Of a stretch of DNA of 6,438 nt, positions 1 to 6,035 are shown in pieces. The stretch lies in contig JALNXP010000145.1 of assembly GCA_023230285.1 (NCBI GenBank), positions 1 through 6,438 on the forward strand. Reading direction: 5' to 3'. A program made the position numbers and the translations under genes. Positions within the stretch are counted from its first letter, which is position 1, and every line of letters starts with the position of its first letter. Source of the stretch: Bacteroidales bacterium. Lineage in GTDB: Bacteria > Bacteroidota > Bacteroidia > Bacteroidales > BM520. The notes under the pieces are model-generated. The model worked only from the letters and a program-made list of their open reading frames with translations. It was not told the DNA's origin and ran no database searches.

Positions 1-551
1 CGACACGAAGTGAAAATAATCGAGGTATATGACTGGTCACTCCATGTAGGACAAAAATCATCATATTTTGAATTAATGCTTTTTATTCTTGATACTTCAC
101 AGTTATCAGGATTGGCATTCAACTCTGCCAATAGGTCGCAGGATTCCAGTCCCGCAAGCGCCAACGGATCATTTGGACATAAATCTAAATACTTTTGATA
201 TTGGGTTTTGGCATCTTCATACTTTTCATTATATCTTAACGCATCACCATATTTCAATATAACAGTAGAATCTCTTTTGTCATATTTCATCTTTATCGCA
301 TTTTTATATTGCGATTCAGCATTCTTAGTCTTGTTAGTCATGCAATAACAGTCGCCAAGTCGTGAAGCTATTCTGGCACGCTCAGCTTTGTTCTTTTTAG
401 CTTTTGAGTACGCTTTCTTATATTTGTTAATTGCTGATGTATAGTACCCTGATTCGTATAACTTGTCAGCTGCTATGCTGTGTTTTCCCTGCGAAAATGC
501 TAAAGATGATACAAATAGCAGTATTAATAATAAGCTGATCTTCTTGTTCAT
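1..551 (-). CDS. TPR-PD40 envelope protein (OmpA/PorE-like), N-terminal part, cut by the window edge
   Basis: This reading frame starts at ATG 551, stays open to the left edge (183 complete codons) and has no stop in the window. Residues 1-20 are a signal peptide (Lys-Lys, a Leu/Ile-rich core, then LAFS before Gln21), so the product is exported. There is no lipobox cysteine, so it does not look like a lipoprotein. Residues 26-130 form about three tetratricopeptide repeats, with typical spacing such as Y44-K-K-A47, Y82-K-N-A85 and Y111-E-D-A114. From residue 153 the sequence changes to a PD40/WD40-like propeller onset: INSKYDDFCP, followed by IIFTSC at 178-183. In Bacteroidota this order (signal, TPR, PD40 propeller) is usually followed by a carboxypeptidase-regulatory-like domain and a C-terminal OmpA peptidoglycan-binding domain, as in the type IX secretion protein PorE. 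That C-terminal part lies outside the window, so an OmpA domain is an inference. Family assignment is likely; a specific T9SS role is unproven. Confidence 0.82.
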   Translation of the reverse strand, partial: MNKKISLLLILLFVSSLAFSQGKHSIAADKLYESGYYTSAINKYKKAYSKAKKNKAERARIASRLGDCYCMTNKTKNAESQYKNAIKMKYDKRDSTVILKYGDALRYNEKYEDAKTQYQKYLDLCPNDPLALAGLESCDLLAELNANPDNCEVSRIKSINSKYDDFCPTWSDQSYTSIIFTSC

Positions 552-572
552 TATAATCGAAATTTTTAAATG

Positions 573-580
573 CAAATATA
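573..580 (-). promoter_or_regulatory. Bacteroidota -7 box for the TPR-PD40 gene
   Basis: On the minus strand this reads TATATTTG, an exact match to the TAnnTTTG -7 consensus of the Bacteroidota primary sigma factor. It lies 21 bases upstream of ATG 551. No good TTTG is seen 19-21 bases further upstream, so the -33 element is weak or absent. Confidence 0.5.
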
Positions 581-647
581 ATCGCTTTTTTCCAATTATT
601 ATGTTAGAAGATATTAAAAAATAAACAGTCGTTTTAAAATACTTTTT

Positions 648-655
648 TATCTTTG
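648..655 (+). promoter_or_regulatory. Bacteroidota -7 box for the outer-membrane protein gene
   Basis: TATCTTTG matches TAnnTTTG exactly and ends 29 bases before ATG 685, leaving a short leader. The -33 position (around 624-628) carries no TTTG. The box faces away from the minus-strand box at 573-580, so the 133-bp gap probably holds two divergent promoters. Confidence 0.55.
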
Positions 656-684
656 CATTTCAAAATTTATCAGCGTAAAATTCA

Positions 685-1242
685 ATGAATTATAAAAATA
701 TAATGTTGTGTGTCTTGTCTGTGATATGTATTTCATTAACATGTAATGCAAAACCATCACAAAATAACAACAATTTGAAAGTAACAATATTGTCTTTGTT
801 TAGCGGCTCAACTAAACTCACTTATGAGCGATTGATAGTTCCGAAACAAAGTTTAGAAATAACAGGTGGCATTATAGGTGCCGGCATGGACATCTTAAAC
901 CATAACGGGGCTAAAGGTGCTTTATGCAGATTAGCGTATAAATTTATTTTTAAAGAAGAACAGCAGTCTCCTCTTGATGGCTTTTATGTTAAACCGGAAT
1001 TGGCATTTTCTTCGTATTCTTACAAATATGAAGAAGAACGTTTATTGGTAAACAGATTAGCTATTATGGGCTGTACCGGATATCAGATTGTGAAAAATTG
1101 GTTTGTGTTTGATATATTTGCCGGTATGGGCTTCGGTGTCGGCGATGCAAATAAAAGTAATTATCATCATGGGTATATAGGTTTTAATTCGTCTTCACCT
1201 TTTGCATTTACTGCCGGTTTTAAACTTGGAGTAGTTTTCTGA
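685..1242 (+). CDS. small exported outer-membrane beta-barrel-like protein
   Basis: A 185-residue protein with an N-terminal signal peptide at about residues 1-22 (NYKN, a hydrophobic core, then CNA before Lys23). The two cysteines in the signal region (15 and 20) do not sit in a proper lipobox, so signal peptidase I cleavage is expected. The mature part has alternating polar and hydrophobic stretches rich in Gly, Tyr and Phe, for example LEITGGIIGAGMDI, FYVKPELAFSSYSYKY and FAFTAGFKLGVVF. It ends in Phe, as many outer-membrane barrels do. The length fits a small barrel of roughly eight strands. It resembles uncharacterised Bacteroidota barrels of the DUF3575/outer-membrane beta-barrel type, but I cannot fix the family or a ligand. 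The next gene follows after 38 bases with no recognisable promoter between them, so co-transcription is likely. Confidence 0.7.
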   Translation: MNYKNIMLCVLSVICISLTCNAKPSQNNNNLKVTILSLFSGSTKLTYERLIVPKQSLEITGGIIGAGMDILNHNGAKGALCRLAYKFIFKEEQQSPLDGFYVKPELAFSSYSYKYEEERLLVNRLAIMGCTGYQIVKNWFVFDIFAGMGFGVGDANKSNYHHGYIGFNSSSPFAFTAGFKLGVVF

Positions 1243-1280
1243 TTTAATAATATTTTACCTATATCAGCATTTATTTTATC

Positions 1281-2366
1281 ATGAATGACCATACAAAATT
1301 TTCTGTTGCAATTATAGGTTTTGGTAGAATGGGCGAACTGTTTTATGACGAACTGAAGGCCGCTCCCGAAACATGGAATATCTTGTATATTTGCGACAGT
1401 AATGCTGAAACAAGAGAGTATGCAAAAAACTTGTCTCCCAATTCTATAGTAATCGCCGATGATACTGCCGTTTTTGAAGATGAAAGAGTCGATGTTGTCG
1501 TTTTAACAGCTTTAGCAGATTCAAGAAAAGATAGAATTGATAGAGCTTTAAAGTCTAATAAACACGTCATTAGCGAAAAACCAATATCCGACACTGTGGA
1601 AAAAGAGTGGCAAATTGTCGATGAAGTCGAAAACTCTTGTTCTATAGTTGCTGTGAACCTGCCGTTGAGAAACGCATGGCATAATATCGCTATTAAGAAT
1701 TTTATAAATAGCGGAGAAATTGGCGACTTGGCGATAATCAGGGTTTGCAGTATGACACCCGGCTTAGCTCCCGGAGAAGGTCATCTGCCGGAAGGTCCGG
1801 CTTTCCACGACTGTGGTATGCACTATGTCGATATAACAAAATGGTTCGCCGACAGCGACTATCATTCATGGCACGCTCAAGCCGTCAGAATGTGGAATTA
1901 TAAAGAACCGTGGTGGCTGCAATGTCACGGAACTTTCGAAAACGGCGTAGTCTTCGACATCACACAAGGACATGTTTATGGACAACTTGCTAAAGATCTA
2001 ATTCATAATTCATATATCGATATCATCGGTACTAAAGGTATAGCTCGTATATCACACGATTATCATGATGCTGTTGTAGAATTACATGGCGTTAATCATA
2101 CCGAAATTATTAAACGCAAATACGGCGACAAAAATATTGATGTCCTTTGTGATTTGTTCGCCCAATCATTAAAAACAGGTATTATGGATAAACGACTGCC
2201 CACAGTAAGAGATGCTGCCATAGGCTCACTTTACGCTTGGAAATTCTTAGAAGATGCCAAAAATAATGTGTTGCCTTCAATAGGAAGTTTATCTACATTA
2301 GAAGAAATAAAATTGAGACGCAGCCATCTGAAAAACGGATATGGCATATCAAGAAGAAAAAAATAA
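1281..2366 (+). CDS. Gfo/Idh/MocA family NAD(P)-dependent oxidoreductase
   Basis: A 361-residue cytoplasmic protein of typical family length. Residues 7-100 form the Rossmann nucleotide-binding domain: GFGRMG at 13-18 is the glycine-rich loop, and Asp39 at the end of the second strand suggests NAD(H) rather than NADP(H). The family EKP motif is at 99-101, its Lys100 being the usual catalytic or substrate-contacting lysine. The C-terminal alpha/beta domain has HDCGMH at 176-181, giving the Asp-x3-His pair (D177, H181) common at the active site. Members oxidise or reduce sugars, inositols and related polyols, or biliverdin-like compounds. A Trp-rich segment (MWNYKEPWWLQCHG, about 209-222) lies where the substrate sheet should be. 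The last residues are strongly basic (SRRKK). Neighbours give no pathway, so the substrate is unknown. It probably shares a transcript with the barrel gene upstream. Start ATG 1281 lacks a Shine-Dalgarno sequence but places the glycine loop at the normal distance from the N terminus. Confidence 0.9.
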   Translation: MNDHTKFSVAIIGFGRMGELFYDELKAAPETWNILYICDSNAETREYAKNLSPNSIVIADDTAVFEDERVDVVVLTALADSRKDRIDRALKSNKHVISEKPISDTVEKEWQIVDEVENSCSIVAVNLPLRNAWHNIAIKNFINSGEIGDLAIIRVCSMTPGLAPGEGHLPEGPAFHDCGMHYVDITKWFADSDYHSWHAQAVRMWNYKEPWWLQCHGTFENGVVFDITQGHVYGQLAKDLIHNSYIDIIGTKGIARISHDYHDAVVELHGVNHTEIIKRKYGDKNIDVLCDLFAQSLKTGIMDKRLPTVRDAAIGSLYAWKFLEDAKNNVLPSIGSLSTLEEIKLRRSHLKNGYGISRRKK

Positions 2367-2376
2367 TTTAACTTTT

Positions 2377-2408
2377 TTTGTTTTTAACGAAAAAATATTT
2401 TACTTTTG
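2377..2408 (+). promoter_or_regulatory. Bacteroidota-type promoter for the DUF975 gene
   Basis: TTTG at 2377-2380, a 20-base AT-rich spacer, and TACTTTTG at 2401-2408 match the -33 TTTG and -7 TAnnTTTG elements of the Bacteroidota primary sigma factor. The -7 box ends 42 bases before ATG 2451, so the membrane protein gene likely has its own transcript, separate from the oxidoreductase gene that ends at 2366. Confidence 0.7.
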
Positions 2409-2450
2409 TAACTTCAAAATTGAATTATTAATATGCTAAAAACTTAAATT

Positions 2451-3041
2451 ATGGCATTAAAATTAAACTCCGAAATCAAAGATCAGGCTCTTGCAACTCT
2501 ACAAGACAATTGGAAACAACCTGTGTTGGCTATGTTATTGTATATGGTAATATGCTCTGTCGCAGCTATACCGTATGCAAGTATAGCCGTAAGTATTTTT
2601 CTGATTCTACCTATTGAATACAGCTTAGTCGTATCTTATCTTGACTTCTTCCGTGGAGATAAAGAGGATATGGTAGGCAAATTATTTAATTGCTTCAGAA
2701 ATTATGGCAGAATACTTGGCATTTCTTTGTTGAGAACTGTATATATATTGTTATGGAGTTTGCTGCTTATCATCCCCGGCATAATAAAAAGTTATTCTTA
2801 TGCTATGACATATTTCATCTCTATCGACCACCCTGAATATACTGCTGAAGAAGCTATTACAAGCAGCATGGCTATGATGGACGGCAATAAGATGAAATTG
2901 TTTATGCTCGATTTGAGCTTTATTGGCTGGTTCTTGTTGTGTCTCTTAACTTTAGGCATCGGCTTTTTGTGGCTCTATCCTTATATTTATACTGCTCACG
3001 CTGCGTTTTATGAAGATTTGAAAGCTAATGCGGTGTTGTAA
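2451..3041 (+). CDS. DUF975 family integral membrane protein
   Basis: A 196-residue inner-membrane protein. A short amphipathic N terminus with the LKxNW-like segment LQDNWKQPVLAML (17-29) leads into hydrophobic stretches at about 25-64 (probably two helices), 88-112 and 151-183 (probably two helices). Recognisable DUF975 signatures are IPGI at 108-111 followed by SYSYAMTYF, the loop EEAITSSMAMMDGNKMKLF at 133-151, LSFIGW at 155-160, and TLGIGFLWLYPY at 167-178, ending in a conserved AHAAFYEDL. The family is widespread in Firmicutes and Bacteroidota, and no biochemical function is known to me. The gene appears monocistronic: its own promoter lies upstream, and a hairpin terminator starts 55 bases after the stop. 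The family call is firm; the role is unknown. Confidence 0.88.
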   Translation: MALKLNSEIKDQALATLQDNWKQPVLAMLLYMVICSVAAIPYASIAVSIFLILPIEYSLVVSYLDFFRGDKEDMVGKLFNCFRNYGRILGISLLRTVYILLWSLLLIIPGIIKSYSYAMTYFISIDHPEYTAEEAITSSMAMMDGNKMKLFMLDLSFIGWFLLCLLTLGIGFLWLYPYIYTAHAAFYEDLKANAVL

Positions 3042-3095
3042 CCGTTTAATGTTTAGTTGTTAGAATGTCTGTCAAAGTTGCTATTAACACAACCT

Positions 3096-3140
3096 CAAAT
3101 AAAAAAAAAGCTGACCAACCCGATCAGCTTTTTTTATTTG
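3096..3140. terminator. bidirectional rho-independent terminator between convergent genes
   Basis: The left arm 3096-3114 (CAAAT, nine A, GCTGA) pairs with the right arm 3124-3140 (TCAGC, seven T, ATTTG) around a 9-base loop. The GCTGA/TCAGC core is flanked by an A-run on one side and a T-run on the other, so a U-tract follows the hairpin whichever strand is read. It lies 55 bases after the plus-strand membrane protein gene and 14 bases after the gamma-subunit stop on the minus strand, as expected for a shared terminator. Confidence 0.88.
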
Positions 3141-3153
3141 ATGTTAACTATAG

Positions 3154-3699
3154 TTATTTAACTTCGACTACATGTTCGCCGCCTGTTTTTATAGCATCTT
3201 CGTTAAGCGGTAACAAGTTGTGGTGACGGGCAGGGATAGATTTCGCTAAACCTTTCATCACATTCTCCAATTTTACCACCGGACGAACTTTAAGATATGC
3301 ACCAAGAACTATCATATTGAATATCTTGACATTACCCATATTTGCTGCTATTTCGGTAGCATCAATTTTGTATATTTTAATATCTTTTCTTGTTGGAGCT
3401 TTTGTTATACCATTAGGGTCGTACAGTAAAATACCGCCCGGTTTTACTTGAGCTTCAAATTTATCCATTGAAGGTTGGTTAAGAACGATAGCTGTGTCGA
3501 ATTGGTGCAGAATAGGTGAGCTGATTTGTTTATCGCTGACTATAACTGTCACATTAGCTGTGCCGCCTCTCATTTCAGGTCCGTAAGAAGGCATCCAGCA
3601 TACTTCGAGGTCTTGCATGATACCGGAATAGGCAATAATTTTACCCATTGACAAAACACCTTGTCCGCCAAAACCGGCTATAATTATTTCTTCTGTCAT
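3154..3699 (-). CDS. korC: 2-oxoacid:ferredoxin oxidoreductase, gamma subunit (KorC type)
   Basis: A 181-residue protein of the pyruvate/ketoisovalerate ferredoxin oxidoreductase gamma family, full length for a separate gamma subunit. The N terminus carries the Gly-rich turn GFGGQG (9-14), and SYGPEMRGG at 38-46 is the second hallmark, followed by TANVTVIVSDKQISSPI. In this enzyme class the gamma subunit assembles with alpha, beta and the ferredoxin-like delta and contributes to the CoA/TPP side of the complex. It is the last gene of the operon, 20 bases after the beta subunit, and is followed directly by the hairpin at 3096-3140. By similarity it looks closest to 2-oxoglutarate oxidoreductase gamma subunits, but related Vor/Por gamma chains are hard to separate by eye. 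Confidence 0.9.
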   Translation of the reverse strand: MTEEIIIAGFGGQGVLSMGKIIAYSGIMQDLEVCWMPSYGPEMRGGTANVTVIVSDKQISSPILHQFDTAIVLNQPSMDKFEAQVKPGGILLYDPNGITKAPTRKDIKIYKIDATEIAANMGNVKIFNMIVLGAYLKVRPVVKLENVMKGLAKSIPARHHNLLPLNEDAIKTGGEHVVEVK

Positions 3700-3719
3700 A
3701 ATTTTAAAATTTTTCCGGA

Positions 3720-4532
3720 TTAATCTTTAATATATTGTTCATAATCAGCAGGATTATCTCTTGTTGAATCTTTTAAATCTCCCAACGGATAGAATTTAAA
3801 CATGTGGTCTTCCATCCATTTGTTAGCTTTAACAGGGTCAACTTTCCAGCCCGAGTTACAAGTAGATACTACTTCAATAAAAGAAGTACCTTTCTTATCT
3901 CTCTGGTTTTCAAAAGCTTTTCTGATAGCTTTTTTAGTTTTTCTGACTGCTGCTGCTGTTTCTACAGACTGACGAGTTACATAACATGTACCCGGCAGTT
4001 GAGCGATGAGTTCGGTTATCTTCATCGGGTAACCATTTCTGTCAACATCACGACCGTAAGGAGTAGTAGCTGTCTTCATACCTACAAGGGTAGTAGGAGC
4101 CATTTGTCCGCCTGTCATACCGTAAATAGCATTGTTAACAAAGATGCAAACTATATGTTCGCCTCTGTTGCAGGCATGTAATATCTCGGCTGCGCCTATA
4201 GATGCAAGGTCGCCATCGCCCTGATATGTGAATACATACTTATCTGGAAGTAAACGTTTGATAGCAGTAGCAACCGCCGGAGCGCGACCGTGTGCTGCTT
4301 CTTGAAAATCTACATTCAAGTAGTTATATGCAAATACGGAGCATCCTACAGGAGATACGCCTATAGTCTGGTCCTGAATACCCATCTCTTCAATAACTTC
4401 AGCAATAAGTTTATGAGTTACACCGTGGCTGCAACCCGGACAATAGTGCATAACTTTGTCTAAAAGTATACTTGATTTTTTATATACGATATTTTCTTCT
4501 TTGATAATATCTTTGATGTCAATGTCTGCCAT
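3720..4532 (-). CDS. korB: 2-oxoacid:ferredoxin oxidoreductase, beta subunit, TPP-binding (KorB type)
   Basis: A 270-residue catalytic subunit that binds thiamine pyrophosphate and one [4Fe-4S] cluster. The TPP motif begins at GDGD (105-108) and ends with the Asn pair at 133-134, followed by AIYGMTGGQMAPTT, the conserved Mg/TPP loop of the 2-oxoacid oxidoreductase beta family. Cluster ligands are visible as C31-x2-C34 (CPGCSHG), C64 (PVGC) and C225 (STCNSGW), the spacing expected for this subunit. It decarboxylates the 2-oxoacid and passes electrons through its cluster to the ferredoxin-like subunit. Start ATG 4532 is supported by an AGGAGG 8 bases upstream, inside the end of the alpha gene. 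The two genes are separated by a single base, so translation is probably coupled. Sequence features favour the 2-oxoglutarate (KorB) group, but substrate choice cannot be proven here. Confidence 0.92.
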   Translation of the reverse strand: MADIDIKDIIKEENIVYKKSSILLDKVMHYCPGCSHGVTHKLIAEVIEEMGIQDQTIGVSPVGCSVFAYNYLNVDFQEAAHGRAPAVATAIKRLLPDKYVFTYQGDGDLASIGAAEILHACNRGEHIVCIFVNNAIYGMTGGQMAPTTLVGMKTATTPYGRDVDRNGYPMKITELIAQLPGTCYVTRQSVETAAAVRKTKKAIRKAFENQRDKKGTSFIEVVSTCNSGWKVDPVKANKWMEDHMFKFYPLGDLKDSTRDNPADYEQYIKD

Positions 4533-4533
4533 A

Positions 4534-5610
4534 TTATTTGCCTCCTATTAATTTAGATTCTAATGCAACAACAATTTCATCCGGTGAAGGAATTATACCA
4601 CCGTTACGACCTGCCCATTCTACAGGAACTTTACATTCCACAGCAAGTTTAACGTCTTCAATCATTTGTCCGGCATTCATCTCGACTGACAGTATGCCTT
4701 TCATCTTGGTTCCTAATTGATATAGTTGTTTTGATGGGAAAGGATATAGTGTTATCGGGCGGAAAAGACCTACTTTAATGCCTTTTTCTCTTGCCAACTC
4801 TATGGATTTTTTACAGATACGTGAAGCTGAGCCGAAAGCGACAAACAGATATTCTGCATCTTCGGTCATATATTCTTCATATCTTGCTTCTTTTTGCATA
4901 TCTTCATATTTCTTTTGGAGATGAAGGTTGCGTTGTTCCATAATTGCCGAGTCAAGCTCTAAAGAGGTGATGTAGTTGTGTTGTTTACTTCCCAAAGTAC
5001 ACCAATCGCCGCATTCTTTTCTGATTTCTTCTTCTGTACGGCGGGGAACGAAGTCGCTAAGATATACTTTTTCCATCATCTGACCGATAGCTCCGTCTGA
5101 TAATATGACTACAGGAGTACGATATTTAAAAGCTAAATCGAAGGCTAATGTCACAAAGTCGTTCATTTCCTGTACCGAGTTAGGTGCGAGTGCTATAACA
5201 TGGTAGTCGCCATGTCCGCCGCCTTTAGTAACTTGGAAATAGTCGGCTTGTGACGGCTGGATAGTACCTAAACCGGGACCTCCACGTACCACATTAACGA
5301 CCACGCAGGGAAGTTCTGCACCTGCTATATAAGACAAGCCTTCTTGCATCAAACTATAGCCAGGACTTGATGATGATGTCATGACTTTTTTACCGCAAGC
5401 AGCACCACCATAAACCATGTTTATAGAGGCGACCTCACTTTCAGCTTGAAGAACTACCATGCCGGTTTCTTCCCACGGCTTACGTATCATGAGGGTTTCC
5501 ATAACTTCGGACTGAGGGGTTATAGGATAACCAAAATAGCCGTCAACACCTGCACGTATCGCAGCTTCAGCTATTACCTCGTTTCCTTTCATTAATCTTA
5601 ATTCTCCCAT
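4534..5610 (-). CDS. vorB: 2-oxoacid:ferredoxin oxidoreductase, alpha subunit (VorB/KorA type)
   Basis: A 358-residue alpha subunit. Residues 1-185 are the pyrimidine-binding half: GNEVIAEAAIRAG at 9-21, GYPITPQSE at 27-35, the ESEVASINMVYGGA segment, TSSSSPGYSLMQEGL and RGGPGLGTIQPSQAD, all typical of the family. The C-terminal part is the transketolase-C-like domain, with YLFVAFGSASRI and GLFRPITLYPFP. It pairs with beta to form the TPP active site. Annotation pipelines usually call this class the 3-methyl-2-oxobutanoate dehydrogenase subunit VorB, while the beta and gamma partners are called 2-oxoglutarate oxidoreductase. The true substrate (branched-chain 2-oxoacid or 2-oxoglutarate) is therefore open. 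It lacks a fused ferredoxin or gamma domain, consistent with a four-subunit enzyme. It lies 27 bases after the ferredoxin-like gene. ATG 5610 gives the normal N terminus; no Shine-Dalgarno is seen for it. Confidence 0.92.
   Translation of the reverse strand: MGELRLMKGNEVIAEAAIRAGVDGYFGYPITPQSEVMETLMIRKPWEETGMVVLQAESEVASINMVYGGAACGKKVMTSSSSPGYSLMQEGLSYIAGAELPCVVVNVVRGGPGLGTIQPSQADYFQVTKGGGHGDYHVIALAPNSVQEMNDFVTLAFDLAFKYRTPVVILSDGAIGQMMEKVYLSDFVPRRTEEEIRKECGDWCTLGSKQHNYITSLELDSAIMEQRNLHLQKKYEDMQKEARYEEYMTEDAEYLFVAFGSASRICKKSIELAREKGIKVGLFRPITLYPFPSKQLYQLGTKMKGILSVEMNAGQMIEDVKLAVECKVPVEWAGRNGGIIPSPDEIVVALESKLIGGK
4541..4546 (-). promoter_or_regulatory. strong Shine-Dalgarno for the beta subunit
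   Basis: On the minus strand this is AGGAGG, 8 bases before the beta start codon at 4532, and it overlaps the last codons (Ile-Gly-Gly-Lys) of the alpha subunit. It is the only strong Shine-Dalgarno noticed ahead of a gene here, whereas Bacteroidota usually do without one. It fixes the beta start and suggests efficient, coupled translation of alpha and beta. Confidence 0.72.
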
Positions 5611-5637
5611 TATAGATTTTTTTTAAATTGTTTAATA

Positions 5638-5862
5638 CTAAATTTTAACCTTATATACGGTGATTACACTGTCCGGACATACTGTCCCACATGATGCACA
5701 GCCTACGCACGCATCAGGATTTACCATCTTTACATAATCATAGCCTTTACCATTGACTTCGCCTGAATGCCCAAGAACATTTGCAGGACACGCAACTATG
5801 CACAAACCACAGCCTTTGCACAACTCTTTGTCAATTACTACAGCTCCTTTAATTTTTGCCAT
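5638..5862 (-). CDS. korD: ferredoxin-like subunit of 2-oxoacid oxidoreductase, 2x[4Fe-4S] (KorD/delta type)
   Basis: A 74-residue iron-sulfur protein and first gene of the operon. Two complete cluster motifs are visible: C15-x2-C18-x2-C21-x3-C25-P and C52-x2-C55-x2-C58-x3-C62-P, which together bind two [4Fe-4S] clusters. This is the delta subunit that carries electrons from the TPP subunit to external ferredoxin. The short length and the positively charged N terminus (MAKIKGAVVIDKELCKGC) fit stand-alone delta subunits. It precedes alpha by 27 bases, giving the order delta-alpha-beta-gamma that I recall as common in Bacteroides and Porphyromonas. It is transcribed from the promoter at 5907-5938, with a leader of roughly 40 bases. 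Confidence 0.92.
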   Translation of the reverse strand: MAKIKGAVVIDKELCKGCGLCIVACPANVLGHSGEVNGKGYDYVKMVNPDACVGCASCGTVCPDSVITVYKVKI

Positions 5863-5905
5863 ATCTATATTTTTTAAGTTAATAAATGCCTGTTTTTTTA
5901 AAACG

Positions 5906-5935
5906 GCAAAATTAGAAAATATTTATCTAATTTGC
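5906..5935. promoter_or_regulatory. near-palindrome over the oxidoreductase operon promoter (candidate operator)
   Basis: GCAAAATTAGA at 5906-5916 and TCTAATTTGC at 5926-5935 are inverted copies, apart from one extra A in the left arm, and are separated by 9 AT-only bases. Around the axis at 5921, 10 of 12 positions are complementary over 5909-5933. The arms cover the -7 box and reach the first base of the -33 box, where a bound regulator would block RNA polymerase. AT-rich DNA makes some symmetry likely by chance, and no known regulator site is recognised. Confidence 0.4.
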
Positions 5936-5938
5936 AAA
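5907..5938 (-). promoter_or_regulatory. Bacteroidota-type promoter for the 2-oxoacid oxidoreductase operon
   Basis: Read on the minus strand, TTTG (5938-5935), a 20-base spacer and TAATTTTG (5914-5907) match the -33 and -7 consensus elements. The spacer length equals that of the promoter at 2377-2408. The -7 box ends 44 bases upstream of ATG 5862. Confidence 0.7.
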
Positions 5939-6035
5939 TGCCTTTCATGTTATTTTTTTCTTATTTCACCATTATCTTTACTTAAAAAGATAAAAAATTG
6001 TAATGCAATAAGTTACACTATTCATATCTGAAACA

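Larger units (their letters stand above)
5863..6035. other. AT-rich intergenic region upstream of the oxidoreductase operon
   Basis: This 173-bp gap separates two minus-strand genes. It holds the operon promoter and its overlapping near-palindrome. No terminator with a following T-run is seen after the glycosidase-like gene, so some read-through into the operon is possible. No small gene or RNA is convincing here. Confidence 0.6.

Noticed and set aside
552..584. Direct repeat TATAATCG at 552-559 and 577-584 in front of the TPR-PD40 gene
   Set aside because: Eight bases in AT-rich DNA, with no third copy or symmetry; too weak to call an operator.
3145..3156. Perfect 12-base palindrome TAACTATAGTTA overlapping the gamma-subunit stop codon
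   Set aside because: It has no loop, is AT-rich, sits at a gene end next to a better terminator, and is short enough to occur by chance.
5972..5993. Hairpin TTATCTTT / AAAGATAA as a terminator for the glycosidase-like gene
   Set aside because: The stem is almost entirely A-T and, on the minus strand that would use it, no T-run follows.
5753..6031. Plus-strand 92-codon reading frame, and similar frames at 10-198, 3804-4181 and 4538-4720 (plus) and 1343-1594 (minus)
   Set aside because: Each lies mostly opposite a well-supported gene, has low-complexity composition and no recognisable domain or promoter; they are shadows of the real genes.
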